A stretch of DNA of 55,683 nucleotides from Acidovorax sp. GTDB lineage: Bacteria; Pseudomonadota; Gammaproteobacteria; Burkholderiales; Burkholderiaceae_C. The notes beneath the pieces are model-generated. The model was not told the origin of the DNA, made no database searches, and worked only from the letters and a program-made list of their open reading frames with translations. A program made the position numbers and the translations under genes. The DNA is taken from positions 1 to 55,683 of the forward strand of contig NZ_JAPUDY010000079.1 in NCBI RefSeq assembly GCF_027492855.1, written 5' to 3'. The stretch's first letter is position 1; each line of letters opens with the position of its first letter. Of the stretch, positions 44,854 to 54,255 are shown piece by piece.

Positions 44854-46794
44854 ATGACCGAACTGCGCAGCAGCGAAGCCGACGCCTCGCGCTTTCGGTT
44901 GCGCGCCGTGGTGGTGGGCTTGGTGGTGTTCGCCGCGTTCTGCCTGGTGGTGGCCCGGCTGGTTTTTTTGCAAGTGGTGCGTCATGAGGATCTGGCCGCC
45001 CAGGCCGAGAGCAACCGCACGGCGGTGGTGCCCATCGTGCCCAACCGGGGGCTCATTCTGGACCGCAACGGCGTGGTGCTGGCCACCAACTATTCGGCCT
45101 ATACGTTGGAGATCACGCCGTCGCGCGCAGGTGTGCTCGACGAGACCATCGACGCGCTGTCGAAGGTGGTGGACATCCAGGCGCGGGACCGCAGGCGCTT
45201 CAAGCGGCTCATGGATGAGTCGCGCAACTTCGAATCCCTGCCCATCCGCACTCGCCTGACCGACCAGGAGGTGGCGCGCTTCACGGCCCAGCGCTACCGG
45301 TTCCCAGGCGTGGACATCAAGGCGCGCCTGTTTCGCAACTATCCGCTGGGCGATGTGGGCGCCCATGCCATCGGCTATATCGGCCGCATCAACCAGAACG
45401 AGAAAGCCCGCATCCAGGATTCGGAGGACGAGGCCAACTACCGGGGCACTGAATACATCGGCAAGCTCGGCATCGAGCAGAGCTTCGAGTCGGCCTTGCA
45501 TGGCGCCACCGGCGTCGAGCAGATGGAAACATCGGCGGGTGGGCGCGCAGTGCGCAAGCTCTCCAGCCACGCGGCCACGCCCGGCGACAGCGTGATGCTG
45601 TCCATCGACATCAAGCTGCAAAAGCTGATCGAGGAGTTGTACGGCAGCCGCCGTGGCGCGTTGGTGGCGATCGACCCGCGCAACGGCGAGATCCTGGCCC
45701 TGGTGAGCAAACCCACGTTCGACCCCAACCTCTTTGTTGAAGGCATTGACGTGGAAAACTGGACCGCGCTCAACGAGTCCATCGACAAGCCCCTGCTCAA
45801 CCGCGCCCTGCGCGGCACCTACCCGCCGGGCTCCACCTACAAGCCCTTCATGGCGCTGGCGGCGCTGCAGTTGAACAAGCGCTCGCCCAGCCTGGTGATC
45901 AACGATCCGGGCTTCTACACCTTCGGCGGTCACACCTTCCGCAGCCACGAAGGCGGGCTGGGCGGGGTGGACATGCACCGTGCGATCCAGTTCTCCAGCA
46001 ACACCTACTTCTATTCGCTGGCCGTAGAGATGGGCGTGGACGCCATCCACGACTTCATGAAGCCCCTGGGCTTGGGCCAGTCCACCGGCATCGATCTCAA
46101 CGGCGAGGTGCGCGGCACGTTGCCCAGCATGGAGTGGAAGCGCAACACCTACAAACGCGCCGACATGAAGCGCTGGTTTCCGGGCGAGACGGTGTCGCTG
46201 GGCATCGGCCAGGGTTACAACAACTTCACCATGCTGCAACTGGCGCTGGCCGAAGCCACGCTGGCCAATGGCGGCACCCGCCACCGGCCGCACCTGGCCA
46301 AGGCCGTGAAGAACTCGGTCACCGGGGTCATTACCGAAATTGTCCAGCCCCCCGGCGAGAACCTGGGCTACCTGCCCAAGCATGTAGAGCTGGTGCGCAA
46401 TGCCCTCATGGCCGTGAACAAGGGCGGCACGGGCACCCGCGTGTTTGCGGGCGCGCCCTACACCTCGGCAGGCAAAACGGGCACGGCCCAGGCCGTGAGC
46501 CTGGGGCAGAACGTGAAGTACAACGCCAAGGCGCTGGAGGAACACCAACGCGACCACTCCCTCTTCGCTGCCTTCGCGCCTGCCGAAGCACCCACGATCG
46601 CGCTGGCGGTGATCGTGGAGAACGCCGGTTTTGGCGCCGCACACGCTGCGCCTATCGCCCGCCGGGTGTTCGACTATTGGCTGCTGGGGGAGTACCCCAG
46701 CGAGGAAGACATTGCCGCCGTGCAAAAGGGCCAGGCTTCGGCCCCCATCGGCAAGCCCCGCCGGGCGGCCGACGTGGCGCTACCCTTGCCTTAG
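44854..46794 (+). CDS. mrdA: Penicillin-binding protein 2
   Basis: 646 residues. One TM (~18-41), the pedestal domain ('RGLILDRNGVVLATNYSAY'), and transpeptidase with Ser327-x-x-Lys in 'PGSTYKPF', Ser381-x-Asn in 'SSNTYF' and Lys541-Thr-Gly in 'AGKTGTAQ'. It cross-links side-wall peptidoglycan with the Mre proteins and RodA. Ten bases after mreD. No rodA follows within the window, unlike many species where mrdB is next. Confidence 0.97.
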   Translation: MTELRSSEADASRFRLRAVVVGLVVFAAFCLVVARLVFLQVVRHEDLAAQAESNRTAVVPIVPNRGLILDRNGVVLATNYSAYTLEITPSRAGVLDETIDALSKVVDIQARDRRRFKRLMDESRNFESLPIRTRLTDQEVARFTAQRYRFPGVDIKARLFRNYPLGDVGAHAIGYIGRINQNEKARIQDSEDEANYRGTEYIGKLGIEQSFESALHGATGVEQMETSAGGRAVRKLSSHAATPGDSVMLSIDIKLQKLIEELYGSRRGALVAIDPRNGEILALVSKPTFDPNLFVEGIDVENWTALNESIDKPLLNRALRGTYPPGSTYKPFMALAALQLNKRSPSLVINDPGFYTFGGHTFRSHEGGLGGVDMHRAIQFSSNTYFYSLAVEMGVDAIHDFMKPLGLGQSTGIDLNGEVRGTLPSMEWKRNTYKRADMKRWFPGETVSLGIGQGYNNFTMLQLALAEATLANGGTRHRPHLAKAVKNSVTGVITEIVQPPGENLGYLPKHVELVRNALMAVNKGGTGTRVFAGAPYTSAGKTGTAQAVSLGQNVKYNAKALEEHQRDHSLFAAFAPAEAPTIALAVIVENAGFGAAHAAPIARRVFDYWLLGEYPSEEDIAAVQKGQASAPIGKPRRAADVALPLP

Positions 46795-46848
46795 CGCAGC
46801 GAACATCTGCTAACAGGCCGCGCGCACCTTCGGCGGCAGAATCCGCCC

Positions 46849-46867
46849 AGCCCCTCCGGGGGGCTTT
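46849..46867 (+). terminator. Possible weak terminator after mrdA
   Basis: AGCCCC-TCCGG-GGGGCT with a short TTT. The stem is good but the T run is only three or four bases. Confidence 0.4.
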
Positions 46868-46894
46868 CACGGACTGCCACGCAACGGAGATGCC

Positions 46895-47998
46895 ATGCAA
46901 CGCCAACGCCGCCGGGCCCTGGGGGCCCTTCCTGTTCTGCTACTCACCGCTTGCGGTGGAGGCGGCGGCGGGGATGACACGCCCGCCAGCCCATCCAGTC
47001 CCCCAGCGCCATCCACGCCTCCTGCGCCGCCCGCGCCACCACCGCCGCTGCCACCGCCGCCGCCACCTTCGGGCAGCGTGGCCTACGGCAACCTCTCGCG
47101 CGCAAGCCTGGGGGCGGGCGCGGCGCTCAACGGTGCGATTCCCTTCCCGGTCGACAACCCGTGGAACACGAACATCAGCGATGCAGAAGTGGACCCGGCC
47201 TCGGACAGCCTGATCGCCAGCATCGGCGCCGACAAGGGCCTGTACCGCGACTTTGGCTCTGGCCTGTGGGAGGGCGCGCCCATCGGCATCCCCTACCGGG
47301 TGGTCGCAGGCCAGCAGGCCAGGGTGGCAGTCGAGTACCAGGCCTACGGAAATGAAAGCGACCCCGGCCCGTTCCCGGTCCCGCTGGACGCTCCCGTGGA
47401 AGGGGCGCCGGGGCTGGATGGCGACCGGCATGTGCTGGTGATCGACCGCGACAACCACCGGCTGTATGAACTGGGTCGTGCCTTTGTGCGCGGGGACCGG
47501 TGGCAGGCCGATGTGGGGGCCGTCTTCCATCTGGATAGCAACAACGTGCGGCCCACTGCGCGGAGCGGCTGGACCAGTGCCGACGCCGCCGGGTTGCCCA
47601 TCTTTCCCGGGCTGGTGCGGTACGACGAAGCCTCACAGGGCGCGGGTGGCATCCGCCATGCGCTGCGCTTCACGGCGGCGCGCACACGCCGGGCGTTTGT
47701 GCCGCCAGCCACCCACTACGCGTCCTCACGCACCGACACGAACCTGCCGCCCATGGGCATGCGGGTGCGTTTGAAGGCGGGCTTTTCTATTCCCGCCACG
47801 TTCAGCCCGGAGGCCAAGGCCATCCTGACGGCGCTCAAAACCCACGGAATGTTTTTGGCCGACAACGGCTCGGACTGGTTCATCAGCGGCGCACCCGACA
47901 GCCGCTGGGACAACGACCGCCTGCGTGCCGAGCTGGCCTCGGTCAAGGGGCGCGATCTGGAGGTGGTGAAGATGACCGGGCTGGTCACCCAGGTGTGA
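46895..47998 (+). CDS. Proline-rich lipoprotein of unknown function
   Basis: 367 residues. Signal peptide with lipobox 'LLTAC' (Cys20), followed by a run of six glycines and a long Pro/Ala/Ser linker (~30-60), as in surface-displayed lipoproteins. The globular part (~65-367) has 'FPVDNPWNTNISDAEVDP', 'HVLVIDRDNHRLYELG' and 'GMFLADNGSDWFISG'. I cannot assign a function. Stands alone between mrdA and the EamA gene. Base 46895 ATG is preceded by GGAG. Confidence 0.85.
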   Translation: MQRQRRRALGALPVLLLTACGGGGGGDDTPASPSSPPAPSTPPAPPAPPPPLPPPPPPSGSVAYGNLSRASLGAGAALNGAIPFPVDNPWNTNISDAEVDPASDSLIASIGADKGLYRDFGSGLWEGAPIGIPYRVVAGQQARVAVEYQAYGNESDPGPFPVPLDAPVEGAPGLDGDRHVLVIDRDNHRLYELGRAFVRGDRWQADVGAVFHLDSNNVRPTARSGWTSADAAGLPIFPGLVRYDEASQGAGGIRHALRFTAARTRRAFVPPATHYASSRTDTNLPPMGMRVRLKAGFSIPATFSPEAKAILTALKTHGMFLADNGSDWFISGAPDSRWDNDRLRAELASVKGRDLEVVKMTGLVTQV

Positions 47999-48032
47999 GG
48001 CACGCCGTACCCGCCTGGGTATGGGTGGTAGA

Positions 48033-48090
48033 TTGCTATTATTTTAATAGCTTTTTGCGCTTATTGAATAAGCGTTAGGGCCTGTTTTTG
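48033..48090. repeat. Intergenic repeat, copy E
   Basis: TTGCTATTATTTTAATAGCT then GCGCTTATTGAATAAGCG and CCTGTTTTTG. It lies between the convergent lipoprotein and EamA genes. Confidence 0.85.
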
Positions 48091-48104
48091 CTTGAACGCC
48101 GCGC

Positions 48105-48995
48105 TCAGGCGGGCTGCGCCTTTGCAGGCGGTGCAAGCTGGCTGAACACCAGTGCAGCCACGATCAGCGCCGCACCCGCCAGGCCCGCCCAGCCCAGCCG
48201 CTCATCCAGCAGCGCCCAGGCCGTAAGAGCGGCAAACACCGGCTCCAGCCCGAACACGATGGCGCTGCGCATCGCGTCCACCCGCTGCTGGCCCCAGGCT
48301 TGCAGGGTGACGACCACCACGCTGGCCAGCAGACCCAAGTACAGCAGCGCCACCCAGGCATCGGTAGGCAGTTGTTGCGCGGCGGACTGCAGCCAGTCCA
48401 TGCCGCCATCGCGGCCGAGCAGCAGCGCTGTAGAGGCCAGCGCCATCACCGTGGCCTGTGCGGCGGCCATGCGTGTGGCCCGCAGCGGCCGCTGTGCGGT
48501 GCGGCGCGCGCATTCCTCCAGCGCCAGGATGTAGAGGGCATAGAACACGGTGCTGGCCAGCGTCAGCGTATCGCCCAGGTTCCAGGGCTCGTTTTCGTGG
48601 AACATCAAGGTCATGCCTGCGAGGGCCATAACGCAGGCGGCCCACAGGCGCCAGCCATAGCGGCGGCCCAGTGCGGCCATGGCGATCAGCGGCACCATCA
48701 GTACGTTCAGGCCGGTCACGAAGGCATTGCGGTTGCTGCTGGTGCGCGCCAGCCCCTCGATCTGCAGCCAGAACGCCAGGAACAGCAGCAGGCCCAGCGC
48801 GCAGCCCCACAGGCGCTCGTGGCGCCGCATGCCCCACCACAGCGGTGCCAGCACCACCAGCGCGATCACGAAGCGCAGCCAGATGATCTGCAACGCATCG
48901 AGCTGGGCGGACAGCAGCTTCATGGCCGGAAAGGTAGTGCCCCACACCACGGTGACCACCAGCAGGGCCAGCAGGCCCCAACGTTCTGAACGCAT
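48105..48995 (-). CDS. EamA/DMT-family exporter
   Basis: 296 residues with ten hydrophobic segments in two five-segment halves: 'VWGTTFPAMKLLSAQLD' opens the first EamA domain, 'LEPVFAALTAWALLDERLGWAGLAGAALI' closes the second. Inner-membrane drug/metabolite exporter; substrate unknown. Stop lies 15 bp beyond repeat E. Confidence 0.93.
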   Translation of the reverse strand: MRSERWGLLALLVVTVVWGTTFPAMKLLSAQLDALQIIWLRFVIALVVLAPLWWGMRRHERLWGCALGLLLFLAFWLQIEGLARTSSNRNAFVTGLNVLMVPLIAMAALGRRYGWRLWAACVMALAGMTLMFHENEPWNLGDTLTLASTVFYALYILALEECARRTAQRPLRATRMAAAQATVMALASTALLLGRDGGMDWLQSAAQQLPTDAWVALLYLGLLASVVVVTLQAWGQQRVDAMRSAIVFGLEPVFAALTAWALLDERLGWAGLAGAALIVAALVFSQLAPPAKAQPA

Positions 48996-49032
48996 TGGAA
49001 GAAAGAAGAGAGAGAAAGACGAAAAGGAAAAA

Positions 49033-49058
49033 GGGCTGGCCGGTTGCCCGGCCAGCCC
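49033..49058 (-). terminator. Rho-independent terminator of the porin gene
   Basis: GGGCTGGCCGG-TTGC-CCGGCCAGCCC. On the minus strand it is followed by TTTTTCCTTTTC. It lies 20 bp after the porin stop. Confidence 0.88.
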
Positions 49059-49078
49059 GTCCGCTGAGAGTAACGGGA

Positions 49079-50377
49079 TCAGTTAAACAGGTAGCGCGCC
49101 TGCAGGTTCACGCGCAGCATGTCGCCGTGCTGACCATCGTAGGTGGTGCGGCGGCCGCCGATCAGCTCGCCGCCCAGTTCCACGTTCTTGATCGGCAGGT
49201 AGTACATGCCGGCGTGCCATTGGTAGAGCTTGTGGTTGCCTTCGGCGCCATAGGCGGTCACGTAGGCGTCGCCCAGCTTGTTGCGCGAGCGCACCATGCC
49301 CAGCGAGACGGTGCCGCGCAGTTTCTCGCTGAACACGTTGGACAGGCCCAGCACCACGCCGTGCGCCTTGTCGAGGCGCACGGTGCCGCCGTCGAGCACG
49401 GGGTAGTTGGCGCCCACCAGGTAGGCGCCGTCGCCGTCGCCGTCCATGCGTGTGTACTGCGCCATCAGCGTGGTGGTGCCGGTGAGCTTGTAGCCCGCGC
49501 CCAGGCCAATGCCCAGGCCGCGCTTGTTGAAGCCGCTCAGGCGTTGTTCGTGCGACAGCAGGCGGGCGTTCACGTTGCCCCAGTCGAATGTTTTGTCCAC
49601 GCGGGCCACCAGGTTCGGGCTTCTCGCGCCGTCGGTGGGTTCTTCCACCGCGAACTGGAACTTGGCGATGTCGGGGTTGTTGTAGGTATAGCGGATCTGG
49701 GTCGGGCGGCGGGACGTGGCGCCGGGCGGGCCGTTGAAGTCCACGGTTTCGGGCAGGTTGTCCAGGTCCATGAAGGTGGACCAGGTCTGGCCGATCAGCC
49801 AGCCCGCGTATTCGCCATAGGCGTGGCGCAGGCGCAGGCGGTTGCGGTTGCACTCGGCGCCGCAGTAGGCGTAGAAGTCGGCTTCGATCTTGGTGTTGAA
49901 GGTGCCGACACTGGTGGGCGTGGAGGTCTCGAAACCAAAGCGCGAGGTCTGTGCGGTCAGGCTGGTTTTGCCGTTGCGAGTGTCGCCCAGAGGCTGCTCC
50001 ATCAGGTTGGTGAAGGTGTCGCCAGTGGCCGTGCCCTTGATGTCCTTGACCATGTTGGCTTCGGCATGGCCATAGATGCGGATCGAGGTCTCGCTGCCGG
50101 GCAGGCGGAAGCTGCCGGGGATGTCGCCCAGCACCACGGCGTCTTTTTGCTTGAGTTCCACCGCGTCGATGCGGTCGTTCCAGGCCGAGGCCGACGCGGC
50201 GGGCGCAGCGGCCGGCGTCTGGGCTTGTTGGGCCTTGATGGCGTTGAGCTCGGCGCGCAGGGCCTTGAGCTCATTGCGCATGTCTTCGAAATCCTTGGCG
50301 GTCTGGGCAAAGGCTGCGGGTGGCAGGCTGCACAGGCCGGCGGCCATCAGGGCAAGGAACGTGTGGTTCAGTTTCAT
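49079..50377 (-). CDS. DcaP-like outer-membrane porin
   Basis: 432 residues from the ATG at 50375-50377 with GGAG upstream. Signal peptide to about 'PAAFAQ' (~25), a short coiled coil (~29-50, '[19 protein letters not shown]'), a Pro/Ala linker, then a beta-barrel ending in a strand with terminal aromatic ('LQARYLFN', ending F-N). DcaP porins are trimers with an N-terminal coiled coil and take up dicarboxylates and similar anions. Substrate here inferred only from family. It neighbours an amino-acid ABC importer on the same strand. Confidence 0.85.
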   Translation of the reverse strand: MKLNHTFLALMAAGLCSLPPAAFAQTAKDFEDMRNELKALRAELNAIKAQQAQTPAAAPAASASAWNDRIDAVELKQKDAVVLGDIPGSFRLPGSETSIRIYGHAEANMVKDIKGTATGDTFTNLMEQPLGDTRNGKTSLTAQTSRFGFETSTPTSVGTFNTKIEADFYAYCGAECNRNRLRLRHAYGEYAGWLIGQTWSTFMDLDNLPETVDFNGPPGATSRRPTQIRYTYNNPDIAKFQFAVEEPTDGARSPNLVARVDKTFDWGNVNARLLSHEQRLSGFNKRGLGIGLGAGYKLTGTTTLMAQYTRMDGDGDGAYLVGANYPVLDGGTVRLDKAHGVVLGLSNVFSEKLRGTVSLGMVRSRNKLGDAYVTAYGAEGNHKLYQWHAGMYYLPIKNVELGGELIGGRRTTYDGQHGDMLRVNLQARYLFN

Positions 50378-50494
50378 GGTCACTCCGGTAGGGGTTGTTG
50401 GCTTTTTTGTGGATGTTGCATGGATCTGGATCTCAGGTGTCCATGGCATTGGGTGCTGGTCAGTGCTCGTCAAGTGGGCGCGGCCTGAGGTGAG

Positions 50495-50612
50495 TGCCCC
50501 CGCGCAAGGGCCGCCCCGCCGCGAAGGCGGCGTATCCAGCCTTTGCGCTGGGGGGCGTCCCCCTCCCGCGAAGCGAGAGAGGGGGAAGGCGCGAAGCGAC
50601 TCAGGGGGTGGA
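50495..50612. repeat. GC-rich multi-hairpin intergenic element
   Basis: Contains CCGCC-GCGAA-GGCGG, GGGGG..CCCCC pairings, and GCGAAGCGA twice (50569 and 50592 region). It lies between the ATPase end and the porin start. I recall similar blocks dispersed in Comamonadaceae genomes; only one copy is present here. Confidence 0.6.
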
Positions 50613-50617
50613 GCATT

Positions 50618-51360
<743 letters not shown>

Positions 51361-51364
<4 letters not shown>

Positions 51365-52143
51365 TTGTTGCGCCCTTCCACGTCGAAGCGGTATTCCACG
51401 GCGTTCGAGATCTGCGTGACCAGCGTGGTCAGCAGCAGGTAGGTGATGGCTACGGTAGACAGCGTGGCAATCGGCTGGAAGGTGGCCGACTGGATGCGGT
51501 TGCCCACGTTGGTCAGCTCCACCACGCCAATCGCATAGGCCAGCGACGAATCCTTGAGCAGCGCCACGAAGTTGCTCACCAGCGGTGGCAGCGAGATCTT
51601 GAACGCCTGCGGAAACACCACGTCCAGAAACACATGCACCCGGCCCAGGCCCAGGGCCTTGGCGGCCTCGGTCTGGCCGCGCGGCACGGCCAGCAGCCCG
51701 GCGCGGATGGCCTCGGCGTTGTAGGCCCCCACGTTCAGGCCCAGGGCCAGCACGGCGGCGGCGAAGTCGGGCAGGTTCAGGCCTGGCACCAGCACGGGCA
51801 GCGCAAAGTACACGAACAGGATCTGCACCAAAAGCGGCGTACCCCGGATGACCCAGATGTAGAAGCTGGCCACCCAGCGCACCGCCGCCCAGCGCGCGGT
51901 GCGGGCCAGGGCTGCGGCCGTGCCCAGCACCAGCCCCACGCTGCCGCTGATCAGGGTGAGCCACAGGGTGGTGCGTGCGCCGTCAGAGAACGCCTGGGCG
52001 TTGGGGCCGATGGGTTCGGGCAGGAAGGAGAGCAACTGGCCCAGCAGCGCCAGCGCCAGGACCATCAGGATGACGGCCGAGACGAGCGTGGCGTTGCTGC
52101 GCTGCTGGCGAGACCAGCGCTCGGGCCAAAGGGCAGTGAGCAT
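51361..52143 (-). CDS. Amino-acid ABC transporter permease
   Basis: 260 residues. HisMQ family: '[20 protein letters not shown]', '[17 protein letters not shown]', and coupling motif '[20 protein letters not shown]'. An extra N-terminal TM segment (~20-42) is present. Only one permease in the operon, so it likely works as a homodimer. Confidence 0.94.
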
Positions 52144-52174
52144 GGGAAATCCCGTTCAGGGAACGTTCAAGAGT

Positions 52175-52199
52175 AGAAAAAGCGCGAGGCGCTTTTTCT
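52175..52199. terminator. Hairpin between binding-protein and permease genes
   Basis: AGAAAAAGCGC-GAG-GCGCTTTTTCT, an 11-bp perfect stem whose 3' arm ends in T residues on either strand. It sits two bases after the binding-protein stop and 31 bases before the permease start. Likely a partial terminator or mRNA stabiliser that keeps binding-protein levels above those of the membrane parts. Confidence 0.7.
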
Positions 52200-52201
52200 T
52201 T

Positions 52202-52963
52202 TTAGTTGCAGCGGACGTCTTCGTTGAAGTACTTCTTGGACAGCGCGGCGTAGCTGCCGTCGGCCATCACTTCGGCCAGCGCCTTGTTCCAGCCAGCGGC
52301 CAGCGAGGTGTTGCCCTTGGCCACGGCTGAGGCGATACGCTCGATGAACAGCATGTCACCCAGCTTGAAGCCCGCGCCGGGGTTCTTCTCGGCCACGGCC
52401 TTGGCCACGAAACGGTCGGTCACCCAGGCGTCCACGCGGCGCGAGTTCAGGGCGCTGCGGGCGTCCACGTCGGTGGGGAAGTTCTTCATTTCCTTGATGG
52501 ACGAGACCTTCTGCACGTTTTCAAGGTAGCTGGTGCCGGTCTGCACCGCCACGATCTTGCCGGCCAGGTCCTTGGCGGTCTTGATGGCGGGGTCCATGGC
52601 GATGATCATGCCGCCCGAGCAGTAGTGGGGGGCGGTGAAGGTGACGGCCTTGGCGCGCTCGTCGGTGATGCCGTGGGAGGCGATCACCAGGTCCCAACGG
52701 TCCTGGCGCAGGCCGGTGAGCAGGGCGTCGAAGCCCAGGGTCTTCCACTGGATGGTGAGGCCCATCTTCTTGGCCACGAGTTCGGCCACTTCCACTTCGA
52801 AGCCGGTCAGGGTGGTGCCGTTGAAGTAGTTGAACGGAGCGAACTGCCCTTCGGTGGCGATGAGGATCTTGCCGTCTTTCTTGACCTCGTCCAGTGTCCG
52901 GGCCTGGGCGGCGAATGCGGCGCAAAGCGCGAGGGCGGTGGCGACAGCCTTGAACAATTTCAT
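52202..52963 (-). CDS. Amino-acid ABC transporter binding protein
   Basis: 253 residues from the ATG at 52961-52963. Signal peptide to 'FAAQA' (~19). SBP family 3: 'GKILIATEGQFAPFNYFNG', 'GFEVEVAELVAKKMG', 'WKTLGFDALLTGLRQDRWDLVIAS'. It opens the operon binding protein-permease-ATPase. Two cysteines, one near the C-terminal end ('EDVRCN'). Ligand likely a polar amino acid; identity not determinable. Confidence 0.94.
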   Translation of the reverse strand: MKLFKAVATALALCAAFAAQARTLDEVKKDGKILIATEGQFAPFNYFNGTTLTGFEVEVAELVAKKMGLTIQWKTLGFDALLTGLRQDRWDLVIASHGITDERAKAVTFTAPHYCSGGMIIAMDPAIKTAKDLAGKIVAVQTGTSYLENVQKVSSIKEMKNFPTDVDARSALNSRRVDAWVTDRFVAKAVAEKNPGAGFKLGDMLFIERIASAVAKGNTSLAAGWNKALAEVMADGSYAALSKKYFNEDVRCN

Positions 52964-53201
52964 GGAATAGGTCCTGTGGGGGTGTTTCAGGTACAAAAAA
53001 ATCCGGCAGGCGGGTAAGCAGGCCGGAGGCTTGGTGAATGAGGGCCGGGTCATCGCCAAAGACGAGGCCTGCCGTCATCAAATGGACACGATTATAAAGA
53101 GGCGCTTTTTTCCCTTGACACTGCGGACAACCCTTGACGCCCTTTTGTGGGCCTATTCGCAACAGTTGAGGGGGATTTCCTGCGCTTTCGGGGCACGCGC
53201 A

Positions 53202-53960
53202 TCAGCGCAAGAACGCGTCGTAGCCGGTCTTGAGGATCAGCGTGCTGACCACCACGATGAAGATGCCGCGCACAAAGCCCGCGCCGTGTTTGAGGGCCAT
53301 GTGTGTGCCCAGCAGGCTGCCCACCACGTTGGCCACGGCCAGGGTCAGTGCAAAGTGCCACCACACATGGCCTTTGGCGGCAAACAGCGCAATGGCCGCG
53401 ATGTTGGTGGCGCAGTTGAGCAGCTTGGCCGAGGCCGAGGCATTGAGAAAGTCGTAGCCCAGCAGCCGCACGAACAAGAAGACGAAGAAGCTGCCGGTGC
53501 CGGGGCCGAAGAAGCCGTCATAAAAACCGATGAGCACACCGATCAGGCCCGCCACGAGTGTCTCGGTGCGGCCCGCGAAGCGCGGCGTGTGATGGCGCCC
53601 CAGGTCCTTTTTTGCAAGGGTGTAGATCAGCACGCTCAGCAGCACCAGGGGCAGCAGCTTGCGCAGAAAGTCTGCCGACACCACCGTGACGGCCCAGGCC
53701 CCGGCAAACGAGCCCACAAAACCGGCAGCGGCCGCAGGCAGCATGGCCTGCCAGCGGATCTGCACCCGGCGACTGTATTGCCAGGTGGCCATGGCGGTGC
53801 CCCACACCGACGCGGCCTTGTTGGTGCCCAGCAGTGTGGCTGGTGCCGCCCCCGGAAAAGCCGCAAACAGGGCGGGCACCATCACCAGGCCCCCACCCCC
53901 CACGATGGCATCCACAAAGCCTGCGAGCAGAGAGGCCAGGGTCGTAAAAATCCATTCCAT
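53202..53960 (-). CDS. TauE/SafE (YfcA-like) membrane protein
   Basis: 252 residues, about eight hydrophobic segments. Duplicated family motif: 'GFVDAIVGGGGLVMVPAL' in the first half and 'GFYDGFFGPGTGSFFVF' in the second. Relatives move sulfite, sulfonates or related organosulfur anions across the inner membrane. No sulfur genes adjoin, so substrate is open. Confidence 0.92.
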   Translation of the reverse strand: MEWIFTTLASLLAGFVDAIVGGGGLVMVPALFAAFPGAAPATLLGTNKAASVWGTAMATWQYSRRVQIRWQAMLPAAAAGFVGSFAGAWAVTVVSADFLRKLLPLVLLSVLIYTLAKKDLGRHHTPRFAGRTETLVAGLIGVLIGFYDGFFGPGTGSFFVFLFVRLLGYDFLNASASAKLLNCATNIAAIALFAAKGHVWWHFALTLAVANVVGSLLGTHMALKHGAGFVRGIFIVVVSTLILKTGYDAFLR

Positions 53961-54255
53961 CGCGCTATTTTCGCACCTGGATTGCTATCAATTCAGGACT
54001 GATGGAGCGTCCAGGGCCGGTGGAGCATTTTGCGAGCGGGCAAGAAAAAGGCGCTGGGATCGCCAGCGCCTGGAAAGAAAATGCACCTCGTTGGGTGCTT
54101 GAATTTTGGATCTTGGTAGAAAGAGTGTCTCCTCGGGCCCCTCGCTTGGCACACCGAAGCGCGCTTTCGAGTGGCGTAACTGTAACGGCTGCACCCTGGT
54201 GGTGCATTGGGGGTTTCCCGCCCCTTTTTGCGGAACGGGGACCTCCCTGGAGACA
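53961..54255. other. Non-coding interval upstream of the TauE gene and downstream of the GMC gene
   Basis: 295 bp. It holds the terminator at 54045-54070, a TGCACC-CTGGT-GGTGCA hairpin (54190-54206) and a CCCC-rich dyad before the GMC stop. A TTGCTATCAA near 53982 resembles the first few bases of the dispersed repeat. No convincing gene. Confidence 0.5.
54045..54070 (-). terminator. Rho-independent terminator
   Basis: GGCGCTGG-GATCG-CCAGCGCC, preceded on the plus strand by AAAAA, which is a T run on the minus strand. It would end transcripts coming from the GMC gene, about 185 bp after its stop. Confidence 0.7.

Noticed and set aside
44629-46725. 698-residue open frame on the minus strand opposite mrdA
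   Set aside because: Same reason: complete overlap with a certain gene, low-complexity composition, no start signal.
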